Shown in pieces: positions 17,449-26,488 of a stretch of 34,272 nt of DNA. The stretch comes from an uncultured Planctomyces sp. (GTDB lineage: Bacteria > Planctomycetota > Planctomycetia > Planctomycetales > Planctomycetaceae). Every line of letters begins with the position of its first letter. Position 1 is the stretch's first letter. The stretch spans positions 1 to 34,272 of the forward strand of contig CALGTK010000287.1 in assembly GCA_937904325.1 (NCBI GenBank), given 5' to 3'. The translations under genes and the position numbers were made by a program. Below the pieces are notes generated by a model. The model saw nothing but the letters and a program-made list of their open reading frames with translations, ran no database searches and had not been told where the DNA came from.

Positions 17449-20400
17449 CGGATTGTCACGAAGTCGTTGTGGTTCAACAGCACCAGGGCGAGCTGACGTC
17501 GCGCCTCTGCGCCGCCATTGAACTCTGTAAGAAACCGAGTGCACTCGGCCTGTTCTTCCAAGCTGGGCTCGCGACAGAGCACGTGTCCGAACATCGCTTC
17601 GACCAGCTCGCTGCCGTTTAGTGTGCTGTAAATTCCAGAGATATTCTGCGCTTGCTCTACCGCGATGTGGCTATTGAACATAGCAAGAGCCTGTTGCGGA
17701 GCGACCGTTGATTTCCGCTGGTAGCACTCGTTGACCTTCGCTCCATCGAACAGGCTGAGGAACGTCATTTGCTGTTCCTTGTTCTGGCGAAAGTACAGGC
17801 TGCGGCGAAGAACTTTCTGCCCCTGCGTGTGCTCGATAGGTGGGCCGCCCGTCGTCAGATCGAGGCTGCCTCCCAGCGACAACAGACTGTCACGCACGAC
17901 TTCGGCTTCCATCCGGCGAGCATTCATTCGCCACAGCGTATGGTTGTCGGGATCAGCCGCTCGTGTCGCGACCGATGCTGCGCTTGATGAAGAACTCAGT
18001 CGATAGATGCCGGACATGACGATCCGCTTGTGCAGCTTCTTCAGGCTCCAGTCATCTTCCATAAATTGCACCGCCAGCCAGTCGAGCAGCGCAGCATGAC
18101 GAGGTTTCTCCGACCGTAGTCCAAAATCAAATGCGCGTTCCAGCAGCGGTGTGTCGAAGTGACGCAGCCAGACGTGATTGACGAGAACTCGCGCGGCGAG
18201 CGGATTACTTCGACCAGTGATCCACCGCGCAAAGGCGAGGCGGCGGCCGGTACTGATTTTCGGATACTGTGGACCGAGCGCAGCGTACTGCTTTGAATCG
18301 TTGTCGAACTGCTCTTTCGCAACAGCCAGCTTTTTCTGCACATCCGCGATCTGTTTTTCCGCCATCTGAAGTTCTGATGTCGCTTTCGCTCGAATCGCCG
18401 CCGTCGAGGTATCATGCTTCTGCCGGGCCTGCTCAATCTTCAGCTGAGCCTGCGCGACCTGCTCGGAAAGTTGATCGACGGCGTGCTGACGAATCGCACG
18501 TCCAGCGGCCACGGCCAGTGTGTCGACGTTGCCTTCGGCCAATCCAAACTTCACGGTCTCTGCTGCGATGCGTGCTTCGAGTGAGGCTGCTGCGGATTGA
18601 GTGACACGGTAATGTACAACAGCGATTTTCTCCTCGGCTTCGGCGACTTTCAAAGCCAGTTGCAGGTCTTTTTGAGTGAGCAACTTCGACGGTACTGTCG
18701 AGCGTCCGGCTGCTGGCTCAAGCTGTGTTTCCGGTGGCAGCGTCGTGACGTCGAGTTGATCGAATTCCGCAGTCGCGGAAAAAGCCCAGATCGATATTTT
18801 TCCGGCTTTCCGTTGCGGCAGGTTGTAAGCCACTTTCAGTTCGTCATCGAGCAGCACATTCAGCAACTGGTCCCGCACGGCCAGTTCCAGCACGTAATCC
18901 TGGCCAACCTTAATCGAGTGCACAGCCGCTCCGGCGGCCGGGTATTGCCAGCGACCGCCGTTGCCCTGACTGCTGAACTGCACCTTCGCCCCGGACGCCG
19001 AAAGATAAACGGAGTTCATCGCCAACCCATGTCCATCAAAGCCGATACCGACAGACTTGTACGTCTCACCGCCGGTAATCCGCAGCCGCAGCTTTACTCG
19101 AAAGTCGCGAGGATGATCGACCGACGAAACCAGACGGTGTTGCTTTGTCACTCCAACTGACTGGACGATTCGCCCACCTTTCACCGACCAGGTTCCGCCT
19201 TCCACATTCCACTGACCGGCATCCAGTTCAGAGAAGTCGTCGCTCAGCACAGGCGTGCCGGGATCAACGGATATTTCTGCTATAGTCTTCTTTGAAGAAT
19301 CAACGGGCGACGGCTTCGGTTCCTTGAAATCTGCAAGCTTTTTTCGCGACGCAGTCAGCATCGCACGCGAATTTTTGAGGCCGGTGTCGGCAGCAGCGAT
19401 CTGCGCTCTCGCAGCCTTGAGCGCAGCATCGCGCTTATCTTTCTGCAGTGAGGGATACCAGACGGTCACCGGAAAGGACACAGGCTCGACCGACAGATCG
19501 CCGAGTAGCTCCGGCAAACCGGGAGGCAACGGATCCGTGGATGGGCGGTCCTCATTGCCTTGCAGAAACGTAAAAGTCTTTCGATCCAGATGAGCGTCGT
19601 AGACCCGGACGAGCATTCCGTTTGCCGAGCCGTCCGCTGCCAGTTGTAGCGGGTCATCGCGGACGTCGTGAGTCTCAAAAATTGCCCGCATCCGGTAGTA
19701 ACCCGCCTGTTCAAACGGGTCGTACTTGTGGTCGTGGCACCGAGCACAGTTGACGGTGAGACCGAGGAACGCCTTCGAAGAATGCTCAACGATATTGTCC
19801 AGCCAGACGTTCCGATTGAACTTGTACCAGTTCCTCGCAAGAAAACCAGTTGCTCGAAGCGATGCCTGATCCTCGGGCGAGGCCTCATCCGCGGCAAGCA
19901 TCTCGACGATCATTCGATCGTAACCTTTATCGGCATTTAGCGACTCAACGATCCAGTCCCGCCACCGCCAGATGTGCTGTCGACCGTCACGGATTTCCTT
20001 GCCATAGCCGGACGGATCGCTGTACCGCCAGATGTCCATAAAGTGCCGAGCCCACCGTTCCCCGTATCGTGGACTCGCCAGTAAACGATCGACCGCGTTC
20101 TCAAAAGCGCCGTTGGATTCGTCATCGAGAAAAGCACGTCGTTCGACCGGAGTCGGCGGCAGGCCAGTCAGTGCGAGAGACGCTCGTCGAAGGCGCATCG
20201 AACGCGAACTCTCAGCAACCGCACTGACTCCGACGCGTTTGTGCTCGGCAGCGAGAAATCGGTCGATATCACTGCGAATCCAGTCAGCCGAAACGCTCGG
20301 CACATCAGCCTTTAAGGGCGGCAGAAAGGACCAGTGCCCCGCGGGATGTTCAGGGATCACTTCATCGGGTGCTGTGGCTCCCGATTTGATCCATGCAGTT

Positions 20401-20810
20401 AGCTTTGCGACCTCTTTCGCCGTCAGTCGCGAGCCGTCCTCCGCCGGCGGCATCCGGTTGTCATCATCGTCGGTGACTCGTTCCAGAATGAGACTCTTCG
20501 CAACAGCGTCGGCTGCGTAAGCCGAACCGCTCTCGCCGCCCTTCTGAATGAGGCTCGCCGCATCCAGTCGCAGACCACCTTCCTGCTTAAGCGAACCGTG
20601 GCACGAAAAACACTTGTCACGTAACAGAGGCTTGATTTCCGTCAGGTAGTCGATGTCGGATTCAACCTCTCCGCGAACCATGCGTGTTGCGAACACGACG
20701 GAGATAACAAGCAGCAGAAGGCTACCGCGGAGCGATTTCTGTAGTCTCATGAATGATCCCCGAAGCAACATGACGGCACACAGGTGAGTGGTCTCATACC
20801 GTTCGCTCAT
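17445..20810 (-). CDS. PSCyt1-DUF1549-DUF1553 cytochrome c protein with internal jelly-roll domain
   Basis: A 1121-residue protein if started at the ATGA overlap (20810). The signal peptide core begins after Met21 (20750), so that start is a good alternative. Domain order: PSCyt1 with C67-F-S-C-H; DUF1549 (about 155-365) containing '[19 protein letters not shown]', '[17 protein letters not shown]' and a second heme-type site C355-A-R-C-H ahead of DHKYDPF; a laminin-G/DUF1080-like jelly-roll (about 530-690, '[20 protein letters not shown]'); a coiled-coil stretch (about 715-830, '[10 protein letters not shown]', '[13 protein letters not shown]', '[20 protein letters not shown]'); and DUF1553 at the C terminus ('[19 protein letters not shown]', '[20 protein letters not shown]'). 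The families are uncharacterised; the jelly-roll suggests glycan binding. The stop overlaps the DUF1501 start. Confidence 0.92.
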   Translation of the reverse strand: MSERYETTHLCAVMLLRGSFMRLQKSLRGSLLLLVISVVFATRMVRGEVESDIDYLTEIKPLLRDKCFSCHGSLKQEGGLRLDAASLIQKGGESGSAYAADAVAKSLILERVTDDDDNRMPPAEDGSRLTAKEVAKLTAWIKSGATAPDEVIPEHPAGHWSFLPPLKADVPSVSADWIRSDIDRFLAAEHKRVGVSAVAESSRSMRLRRASLALTGLPPTPVERRAFLDDESNGAFENAVDRLLASPRYGERWARHFMDIWRYSDPSGYGKEIRDGRQHIWRWRDWIVESLNADKGYDRMIVEMLAADEASPEDQASLRATGFLARNWYKFNRNVWLDNIVEHSSKAFLGLTVNCARCHDHKYDPFEQAGYYRMRAIFETHDVRDDPLQLAADGSANGMLVRVYDAHLDRKTFTFLQGNEDRPSTDPLPPGLPELLGDLSVEPVSFPVTVWYPSLQKDKRDAALKAARAQIAAADTGLKNSRAMLTASRKKLADFKEPKPSPVDSSKKTIAEISVDPGTPVLSDDFSELDAGQWNVEGGTWSVKGGRIVQSVGVTKQHRLVSSVDHPRDFRVKLRLRITGGETYKSVGIGFDGHGLAMNSVYLSASGAKVQFSSQGNGGRWQYPAAGAAVHSIKVGQDYVLELAVRDQLLNVLLDDELKVAYNLPQRKAGKISIWAFSATAEFDQLDVTTLPPETQLEPAAGRSTVPSKLLTQKDLQLALKVAEAEEKIAVVHYRVTQSAAASLEARIAAETVKFGLAEGNVDTLAVAAGRAIRQHAVDQLSEQVAQAQLKIEQARQKHDTSTAAIRAKATSELQMAEKQIADVQKKLAVAKEQFDNDSKQYAALGPQYPKISTGRRLAFARWITGRSNPLAARVLVNHVWLRHFDTPLLERAFDFGLRSEKPRHAALLDWLAVQFMEDDWSLKKLHKRIVMSGIYRLSSSSSAASVATRAADPDNHTLWRMNARRMEAEVVRDSLLSLGGSLDLTTGGPPIEHTQGQKVLRRSLYFRQNKEQQMTFLSLFDGAKVNECYQRKSTVAPQQALAMFNSHIAVEQAQNISGIYSTLNGSELVEAMFGHVLCREPSLEEQAECTRFLTEFNGGAEARRQLALVLLNHNDFVTIR

Positions 20811-21838
20811 TTTGCAGCATTGCCTTTATAATCGTTTACCCGGCTCCCAACGAGTTCTTTACCTGGCTCGATCGCCCACACTTGACTGGCGGCGGTAAAA
20901 TTCGTGTGGTCGGTAAACGTCCAGTCCACCTGCTTGTCTTTTGTCAGTCTGAAGGCATGTGCGCCGCGGCCTGAATTGCCACGCAGAAAGTTGGTAACCA
21001 GAACGCAGCCCTCTCTCAGCTTCTGCAGATTACAGGCATTGGTAAAATTGAGTTCGGGATGATCGTTGCCAGTGAATTCCCAGACAATCTTTCCGGAGCG
21101 ATCCACTTCCAGTAAACGCGTCTGAGTCCCACAGGCCAGCAGGGTATTGCCGTTGTCCAGTCGCAGAAGATCCTGAATGGTCCCCGCCGGGTAACGACCG
21201 TTTCCGGATTTTGGCACCTGGTATCGCCAGACCTCGTTGCCGTTTCCATCGACTTCAAGAGCCGTCCCTTCGCCCCAAAGCTGCGCCAGATAGTGCTCGT
21301 TGCCGATGGCATACACGTTTCCCAGCTGGCCATGATGATGCTTATACCTGGCGGGTATTGGCAGCCTCTTTCGAATCGTTCCATCCAGGTCCATCAAAAT
21401 GGCCTCGGACGGCTGCTGGCCACTCACAATCAGTTGTGATTGATGCCCGGTGATATTGATGATCTCTTTGAACTCGCTGGCATAAGGCCAGGACCATTTC
21501 ACGTTCTTTTCTAAATCAATGCAGCGGACTTCCTGCTTGTCGGTGATGATCGGGTAGATGAGCTTGTTGTCGTCCGTGAGAACGAAGTCCCACACTTTTC
21601 CTTGCGGACGGTGTTCCCAGATGACTTTCCCATGCGTGTCTACTCTGGACAGCTTGAACTGCACGTAATCGCAGATCATCAACTCACAGAGAAATTTCTG
21701 CGGTTGCGTTCCACTATCCTTGGCGGCCTTCTGTGGCTGGCTCTTTTCCTGTGCCAGTGCCACACGTCCCAGCCCAGACGCGGACGTGGCGAGGCCAACA
21801 GACTTCAAGAATTGACGTCGTGATGGTGGTGAGGTCAT
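20807..21838 (-). CDS. Tat-exported PQQ-like beta-propeller protein
   Basis: A 343-residue protein with an exact twin-arginine motif, SRRQFLK, at residues 6-12 and a signal ending near ALAQE. The mature part consists of repeated blade motifs of the type 'D-GK-V-WE': '[16 protein letters not shown]', '[12 protein letters not shown]', '[12 protein letters not shown]', '[15 protein letters not shown]', '[14 protein letters not shown]' and '[13 protein letters not shown]'. This is the pattern of quinoprotein-type or arylsulfotransferase-like propellers; I see no catalytic site, and its role could be scaffold, sensor or lyase. It lies between the regulator and the cytochrome gene with ATGA overlaps on both sides, so it is probably a functional partner of the exported cytochrome/DUF1501 pair. 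Confidence 0.85.
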   Translation of the reverse strand: MTSPPSRRQFLKSVGLATSASGLGRVALAQEKSQPQKAAKDSGTQPQKFLCELMICDYVQFKLSRVDTHGKVIWEHRPQGKVWDFVLTDDNKLIYPIITDKQEVRCIDLEKNVKWSWPYASEFKEIINITGHQSQLIVSGQQPSEAILMDLDGTIRKRLPIPARYKHHHGQLGNVYAIGNEHYLAQLWGEGTALEVDGNGNEVWRYQVPKSGNGRYPAGTIQDLLRLDNGNTLLACGTQTRLLEVDRSGKIVWEFTGNDHPELNFTNACNLQKLREGCVLVTNFLRGNSGRGAHAFRLTKDKQVDWTFTDHTNFTAASQVWAIEPGKELVGSRVNDYKGNAAK

Positions 21839-22710
21839 CTCTTATCTCTCCGTCCAGAAAAGCCTACGATCTGGCTCAGGATCGGGTGATTGTCGAGTAT
21901 GTGATGCGACAGCGCTTTCCTTGCCCTGGACCAGTTCTTTTGTAGTAATGCTGTCAAAATGTTGTGGTGCTGACGCATTGTCTCAATCGCAACAGTGCCA
22001 TCGTGATCTTCCCACTCAAACAACAGTCGGTAGTAGCGACCTTGACGATCGAAGAAGTCCTTGATGTAAGCGTTGCCGGCGGTCGAGATCAGATATTCGT
22101 GTAAAGATTCATCGACACCTGGTGAGACGCCGGATGGTGCCGGCGGCACATTCAAATCGAGCATGCGTTGCAGTTCAGCGGCATCCAGTTTTGGGCGAGC
22201 CAACTCCAGTGCTTTCAGTTCCAGCACCTCACGCACTTCAATGAATGCCTGCAGGTCGTCCTGCCGAAACGGACGCAGACGCCAGCCACGTCGTGGAATG
22301 TGATCGAGCATCCCTTCGCCAGCCAGTCGATGCAGTATGTTGCGCATCACTGACCGACTGATGGCGTACTTCTCGGCCGTCGCTTCCTCACGGAGATAGG
22401 CCGCATCGCCCCGTAGACTAAGCTGCACCAGATCCCTGGAAACGACTTCATAGGGATCACGTGGCGGGTCAGGCGGCTTCGGCTGGCGTGATCGGCTTCG
22501 GTTGCGACGTGAGTCAGTGGTCTTCAACCGGCGATTCGGACCTTTCTCCAGCAGCCCTTCGTCGATTAATTCACCGATCGCGGTACGTACGGGCGTGAAG
22601 CTGACGTTGTAGTAACCCGCCAGCGAATCAAGGGTCAGTTCAATCGGCAGCTGACGCCCTGAGTTCAATTGAGCCGCGAGGTCGTTTTTGATGTACGTCG
22701 CGATTGACAT
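21835..22710 (-). CDS. GntR/FCD-type transcriptional regulator with two winged-helix domains
   Basis: A 291-residue cytoplasmic protein with no signal peptide. Residues about 1-64 form one GntR-like winged helix ('[20 protein letters not shown]', then '[12 protein letters not shown]'). A basic Arg/Pro linker (about 64-86) follows. A second winged helix occupies about 87-148 ('[20 protein letters not shown]', '[20 protein letters not shown]'). The C-terminal half is an FCD-like helical domain (about 150-280): '[18 protein letters not shown]', then '[14 protein letters not shown]', and His residues in '[12 protein letters not shown]' and 'ALSHHIL' that fit the FCD metal/ligand site. FCD regulators often sense sugar acids or other carboxylates. 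It heads the operon and overlaps the propeller gene by ATGA, so it probably controls itself and the exported proteins; a candidate operator lies just upstream. Confidence 0.88.
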   Translation of the reverse strand: MSIATYIKNDLAAQLNSGRQLPIELTLDSLAGYYNVSFTPVRTAIGELIDEGLLEKGPNRRLKTTDSRRNRSRSRQPKPPDPPRDPYEVVSRDLVQLSLRGDAAYLREEATAEKYAISRSVMRNILHRLAGEGMLDHIPRRGWRLRPFRQDDLQAFIEVREVLELKALELARPKLDAAELQRMLDLNVPPAPSGVSPGVDESLHEYLISTAGNAYIKDFFDRQGRYYRLLFEWEDHDGTVAIETMRQHHNILTALLQKNWSRARKALSHHILDNHPILSQIVGFSGRRDKR

Positions 22711-22723
22711 GCCACCAGCGTAT

Positions 22724-22773
22724 TTGTCTTCGGCTACAAAGACAAGTATATTGAGGACAAAGTAAAATATCGA
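22724..22773 (-). promoter_or_regulatory. Candidate promoter and overlapping operator of the GntR-led operon
   Basis: Reading the - strand, TCGATA (22773-22768; 4 of 6 match to the -35 consensus) and TATACT (22750-22745; 5 of 6 match to -10) are separated by exactly 17 bp. A perfect inverted repeat, TTGTCTT/AAGACAA (22724-22730 and 22739-22745, 8-nt spacer), overlaps the end of the -10 and the expected start of transcription. It carries the TTGT...ACAA character of many GntR operators. A further GACAA half-site lies at 22755-22759. The ATG follows 13 bp downstream of the repeat. I infer negative autoregulation. Confidence 0.5.
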
Positions 22774-22801
22774 GTTGGATGTCTACGCTCGGCCGGGCAT
22801 C

Positions 22802-22879
22802 GGTAATCCGAAGCCTCAGCGAGAGTATTAGCTGGGCGAAATCAGCCGATACAGATCCCCTCTGAGGCTTCGGGTTACC
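22802..22879. repeat. REP-like inverted repeat (18-bp arms)
   Basis: GGTAATCCGAAGCCTCAG at 22802-22819 pairs with CTGAGGCTTCGGGTTACC at 22862-22879 (17 of 18 positions complementary), around a 42-nt centre that contains a smaller GCTG/CAGC hairpin. The left arm resembles the motif at 863-889. It lies in the gap between the GntR gene and the dehydratase remnant; between 22880 and 23122 I recognise no gene or further signal. Confidence 0.65.
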
Positions 22880-23122
22880 TGTTCCAAACGCGTGCTGGAC
22901 CTCTGCTCTCAAGCGGACACTGAAACTAACAGCATGAGTGTCACTGCGATCAAAACGCATGCCTGTCACGCCCACATGTGTAAGTGAGTCTTCGTCAAAA
23001 TTGTCACCGACCATCGAGGATGGTATACGGTTGAGGCGAGGCGACGCTGGACTGCCATGCACAGCCGTCTCTGGAGTTCGGTTTTTCTCAGTCAAGTTAA
23101 ATCATCTGCGAGTCGGTGCACA

Positions 23123-23333
23123 ATGCACGTCCCCTGGCGGAATGATGTTGTGGAAGAAGGATTCAACGTCAATGAAACAACGCGAACCGTAACACCAAAC
23201 ACCCGGGCCGGGTGTCGAAATCAACGAAGACAAAATCAGGAAGCATCCGTTCGAACTGGAAACCCAACAACGCGTCTTCTATCAGGGCGGCAGCGTCGGC
23301 GACTGGTCACGGTTCGGCCTGGTAGTTGCTTAA
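23123..23333 (+). pseudogene. C-terminal remnant of an enolase-superfamily (mandelate racemase/MLE) dehydratase
   Basis: Two adjoining frames together give the recognisable end of an MR/MLE-type sugar-acid dehydratase. 'HVPWRNDVVEEGFNVNETT' reads in one frame (from 23123), then after a one-base shift near 23200 comes '[18 protein letters not shown]', followed by '[12 protein letters not shown]' and a TAA at 23331. The 'PG-GVEI-E' block and the '-GSV-DW' ending are characteristic of this family's C terminus. Everything upstream (catalytic barrel, metal ligands) is missing. It lies 38 bp before an intact DapA-family gene, a pairing expected for a dehydratase plus aldolase in sugar-acid catabolism. 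The family call is from recalled consensus, not a search. Confidence 0.72.
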
Positions 23334-23371
23334 CGAGTCGCCGCCCCTGGTCCGACCAGGAATGACAATCA

Positions 23372-24292
23372 ATGAACGTGACACCGAACATAGAAGGTAT
23401 CCTCCCGATCCTGCACACACCGTTCGACGTGAACGACGAGGTCGATCGTGACAGCCTGCACCGGGAAATTGACTGGGCGTTCGAACAAAGCGTCAGCGGA
23501 GTGTGCTCAGCAATGGTGTCTGAGATCCTTCGGCTGACGTCTGAAGAGCGAGTCGAACTAAACAGGTTGATTGTGGAAATGACGGCGGGCCGAGGAATCG
23601 TCGTGGCCAGCGTCGGGGCGGAGAGTACTAAACAGGCGGTCTACTTTGCGAAGGCTGCTGTTGATGCCGGATGTGATGCCATCATGGCGATCCCGCCCAT
23701 TGCAACAGCGTTGCCACTGGCAGCACTTCAAAAGTACTTCAGTACATTGGCAGATGCCGTGCCCGTGCCGCTCATCGTTCAGGACGCGTCGTCTTACGTC
23801 GGCGCATCGATTCCCACGGACTTCTACGTTCGCCTGCTGGATGAATACGGGCCTCAGAAAGTCCTGTTCAAACCGGAAGGCGCGCCCATCGGACCAAACA
23901 TCTCTAATCTGCGAGACGCCAGTGACGGTCGAGCCTGCATGTTCGACGGTTCGGGCGGCATTCTGCTGATCGATGCGTTCCGACGCGGCGTCATTGGCAC
24001 GATGCCAGGCATTGATTTACTGGATGGCATCGCGACTTTGTGGGAAGCGTTGAAAAACGAGGATGACGCAACAGCGTACCGCATCTACTTCCCCATCTGC
24101 GCACTTGTCGCATTGCAACTCCAGGCAGGACTGGACGGTTTTCTCGCCATCGAAAAGTACATCCTCGTAAAACGCGGCGTTTTCAAGACTGCTCGGAGAC
24201 GCGAACCACATGGCTGGAGTCTCGACCCTGAAACAGAGAACGAAGTCGACCGACTTCTGACATTGTTGCTTGATGCTCTGTCCGCTTCCTGA
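23372..24292 (+). CDS. DapA-family (dihydrodipicolinate synthase / N-acetylneuraminate lyase-like) aldolase
   Basis: A 306-residue cytoplasmic TIM-barrel protein of normal family length. 'GILPILHTPFDVNDEVDRDS' is the typical start ('P..TPF...g.vD'). 'ASVGAESTKQAVYFAKAAVD' and 'GCDAIMAIPPI' match barrel strands 3-4. 'LIVQDASSYVG' takes the place of the Tyr-bearing strand (Y142 candidate), and 'VLFKPEG' supplies the Schiff-base Lys167. The usual GxTGE block is changed to 'SAMVSEILRLTSEER', as in divergent sugar-acid or keto-acid members, so true DapA activity is unlikely. A sugar-acid dehydratase remnant upstream and the FCD-type regulator beyond it suggest a 2-keto-3-deoxy-sugar-acid aldolase or dehydratase role (inference). 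AGGA lies 10 nt before the ATG. Confidence 0.88.
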   Translation: MNVTPNIEGILPILHTPFDVNDEVDRDSLHREIDWAFEQSVSGVCSAMVSEILRLTSEERVELNRLIVEMTAGRGIVVASVGAESTKQAVYFAKAAVDAGCDAIMAIPPIATALPLAALQKYFSTLADAVPVPLIVQDASSYVGASIPTDFYVRLLDEYGPQKVLFKPEGAPIGPNISNLRDASDGRACMFDGSGGILLIDAFRRGVIGTMPGIDLLDGIATLWEALKNEDDATAYRIYFPICALVALQLQAGLDGFLAIEKYILVKRGVFKTARRREPHGWSLDPETENEVDRLLTLLLDALSAS

Positions 24293-24392
24293 ATACACAT
24301 CCTGATCACCAATCTGCTCCAATGTCATCCAACAGGTCGCCCCGAATGCAGTACGGTCACAACTCCAGACTCCATAGAAATTCAGTAAAACC

Positions 24393-26261
24393 ATGATCGT
24401 TCGAATGGCAGCAACTACTCTGATAGTACTGTTTCAAATCGTTCCGACCGCTGCAGAATCGGAGCGGCCGGAAAAGCCCAACGTCGTTCTTATTCTGACC
24501 GACGATCTTGGCTGGCAGGATGTGAAGTGCTACGACATCGACAAGCCCTGTCCGATGGCAACGCCCAATATTGATGCCCTGGCGAAAAAGGGCGTCATGT
24601 TCTGGCAAGCGTATTCTCCAGCGCCGACCTGTGGCCCCAGTCGCTGCGCGATTATAAGTTCGACTCATCCCGCTCGCGCGCAAATGACTCATGTTTCAGG
24701 AGGCAAGCCGCCGCGTCCTCATCACACTCGCGGCTGGGCCTACATGTCACCCTGGTACACCGCTCGAATGCCGGCTGACGAAATGACACTGGCGAAGACT
24801 CTAAAGCGATACGGGTATGTCACCGGACACAGCGGCAAGTGGCACATGTCAAAAAATCACAATTCTTTCCCCGCCGCGACCGACCAGGGATTCGATTACT
24901 CGCGTGTCAGCCGCGGAGTTCAAAACCGCATGCCGGACCGACTGGCTGGCTTCGCCACTCGTCAGGCCAACGATCCCTATCGCATGGATGAAAACGGTTT
25001 CCCGCTCGATCAGACAACCGAGGACGCAGTCGCCTTTGTGGAAGAAGCAAGGAACCAGCCGTTCTTCCTCTATTACGCCACCTGGCTGGTACACGCCCCC
25101 TGGCAGATACGCTGTGAGTCGTTGCTCAACAAATATGTCAAGAAACTTGGCGTTGAGCTAACCGAAGAGGCAAGAACAAACTGGAAAGTCGAAGGCCAGA
25201 ACAACCCGTTTTACTGCGCGATGGTCGAACTGCTCGACTATTACGTCGGACGTCTTGTGAACCATCTGGAGACCACAGACGACCCTCGCTGGCCGGGGCA
25301 TAAGCTGATTGAAAACACGTATGTCATCTTCACGTCTGACAATGGAGGTATGGAAGGTGGCCCGAATGAAATCGCGACGGACAACTATCCGCTCGACAAG
25401 GGCAAGATTTCCCTGATGGAAGGCGGCACGCGAGTTCCGCTCATCATTACCGGTGCCGGCATTCCTCAGGGCGTGCAGACAGACGTGATGGTAAATGGAC
25501 TCGATTTCTATCCGACGATTCTTTCGCTGACAGGAGCCGACACACCAACTGGCAAACACTTCGACGGATGCGACCTGAGCACACTTCTGTGGAATGATCC
25601 AACCGACGCCTCGCTGATTCGCGAACCCGGCAGCGACAAAGTCCGTGACACAATGGTCTGGCACTTCCCGAACTCCTCTGCCCAGGAAAGCACGATCCGG
25701 ATCGGCAACTTTAAGCTGGTGCGAAACTATTTCGACGAACCTACCCTGGAGCTTTATCAGCTCTACTCAAATTCCGGCAGCAGAAATGTCCGGTCTGACA
25801 TCGAAGAATTCAGTAACCTGGCCATGTCCATGCCTGAAAAGGCGGCTACCATGAACCGGCGGCTGACCGAAATCCTCACCGAGATGGAGGCCAGCTATCC
25901 CTATTACAATCCGCATTGCCTGCGTTTACCCAAACGAGTCAAAGCCCCCACAGCACTGACGAGTCGCCGCACTGGTGACACCGTCGAATTCACGTATCGC
26001 CAGAACGGAGCCAGCGTCGTCCGAGCCGATCTGATTTACACCACAAACGGCGGCCATCGGGACGAAGAATGGCATCGCGTTCGGGCGACCATAACTGTTG
26101 ATGGAAAAGTTTCGGCCCGGCTTCCGGCGGGCACAACACATTACCTCATCAACCTCATCGACTCCAACAACTTCCTGGTCAGCTATCCGGAAATGCAAGC
26201 GGTCGAAGGGAACAAGGAAATCTCGTCTTATTCCGCTCTTGCGCTGCAGTTTGACGAATGA
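24393..26261 (+). CDS. Secreted type I sulfatase with C-terminal beta domain
   Basis: A 622-residue protein with a signal peptide (about 1-21). 'KPNVVLILTDDLGWQDV' supplies the metal Asp pair (D37, D38). The active-site signature is C80-G-P-S-R. 'GYVTGHSGKWHM' gives the conserved Lys/His, and 'VIFTSDNGGMEGG' the second metal Asp/Asn. After the sulfatase domain (to about 515), a beta-sandwich tail (about 520-620: 'TGDTVEFTYRQNGASVVRAD', 'ISSYSALAL') looks like a fibronectin- or carbohydrate-binding module. It is probably a glycan sulfatase; the substrate cannot be read from sequence. The gene stands 100 bp downstream of the DapA-family gene on the same strand. Confidence 0.93.
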   Translation: MIVRMAATTLIVLFQIVPTAAESERPEKPNVVLILTDDLGWQDVKCYDIDKPCPMATPNIDALAKKGVMFWQAYSPAPTCGPSRCAIISSTHPARAQMTHVSGGKPPRPHHTRGWAYMSPWYTARMPADEMTLAKTLKRYGYVTGHSGKWHMSKNHNSFPAATDQGFDYSRVSRGVQNRMPDRLAGFATRQANDPYRMDENGFPLDQTTEDAVAFVEEARNQPFFLYYATWLVHAPWQIRCESLLNKYVKKLGVELTEEARTNWKVEGQNNPFYCAMVELLDYYVGRLVNHLETTDDPRWPGHKLIENTYVIFTSDNGGMEGGPNEIATDNYPLDKGKISLMEGGTRVPLIITGAGIPQGVQTDVMVNGLDFYPTILSLTGADTPTGKHFDGCDLSTLLWNDPTDASLIREPGSDKVRDTMVWHFPNSSAQESTIRIGNFKLVRNYFDEPTLELYQLYSNSGSRNVRSDIEEFSNLAMSMPEKAATMNRRLTEILTEMEASYPYYNPHCLRLPKRVKAPTALTSRRTGDTVEFTYRQNGASVVRADLIYTTNGGHRDEEWHRVRATITVDGKVSARLPAGTTHYLINLIDSNNFLVSYPEMQAVEGNKEISSYSALALQFDE

Positions 26262-26328
26262 ACCCTGGTTCGGTGATCGAGGAAAGGACCGTGACCGGCG
26301 CCCCCATCAGCTGACGTTGACGATCAGA

Positions 26329-26457
26329 ATGAACCAATTTCTGAAACATGGCATCGCCTGGCTGATGCTCGCAAATTCCGTCGTAATCACTGACGACTGG
26401 CCTCGGTTCCGCGGACCGTCCGGTGCGGGCGTTGCAACCGAATTTTCCGATTGTTGA
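26329..26457 (+). pseudogene. N-terminal fragment of a PQQ-repeat (beta-propeller) protein
   Basis: A 42-codon reading frame. Its first 20 or so residues look like a signal peptide (AWLMLANSVV), followed by 'DDWPRFRGPSGAGVATEF', the hallmark start of planctomycete PQQ-binding-like propeller proteins (normally about 400-450 residues). A TGA stop comes two residues later, and the converging sulfatase gene begins its 3' end only 31 bp further on. The rest of the gene is gone. The match is short but very distinctive. Confidence 0.72.
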
Positions 26458-26488
26458 GCAACTGCTGATCGCGTCTAGCTGATCGTGC

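Noticed and set aside
16663-17496. 277-residue + strand frame
   Set aside because: Antisense to the DUF1501 gene, with Arg/Cys/His-rich composition and no recognisable motif.
7297-24292. A complete sialic-acid degradation pathway (esterase plus NanA-like lyase)
   Set aside because: The esterase and the DapA-family gene are 15 kb apart, the DapA-type protein lacks the usual GxTGE block, and no NanE/NanK-like partners are present; sugar-acid metabolism fits better.
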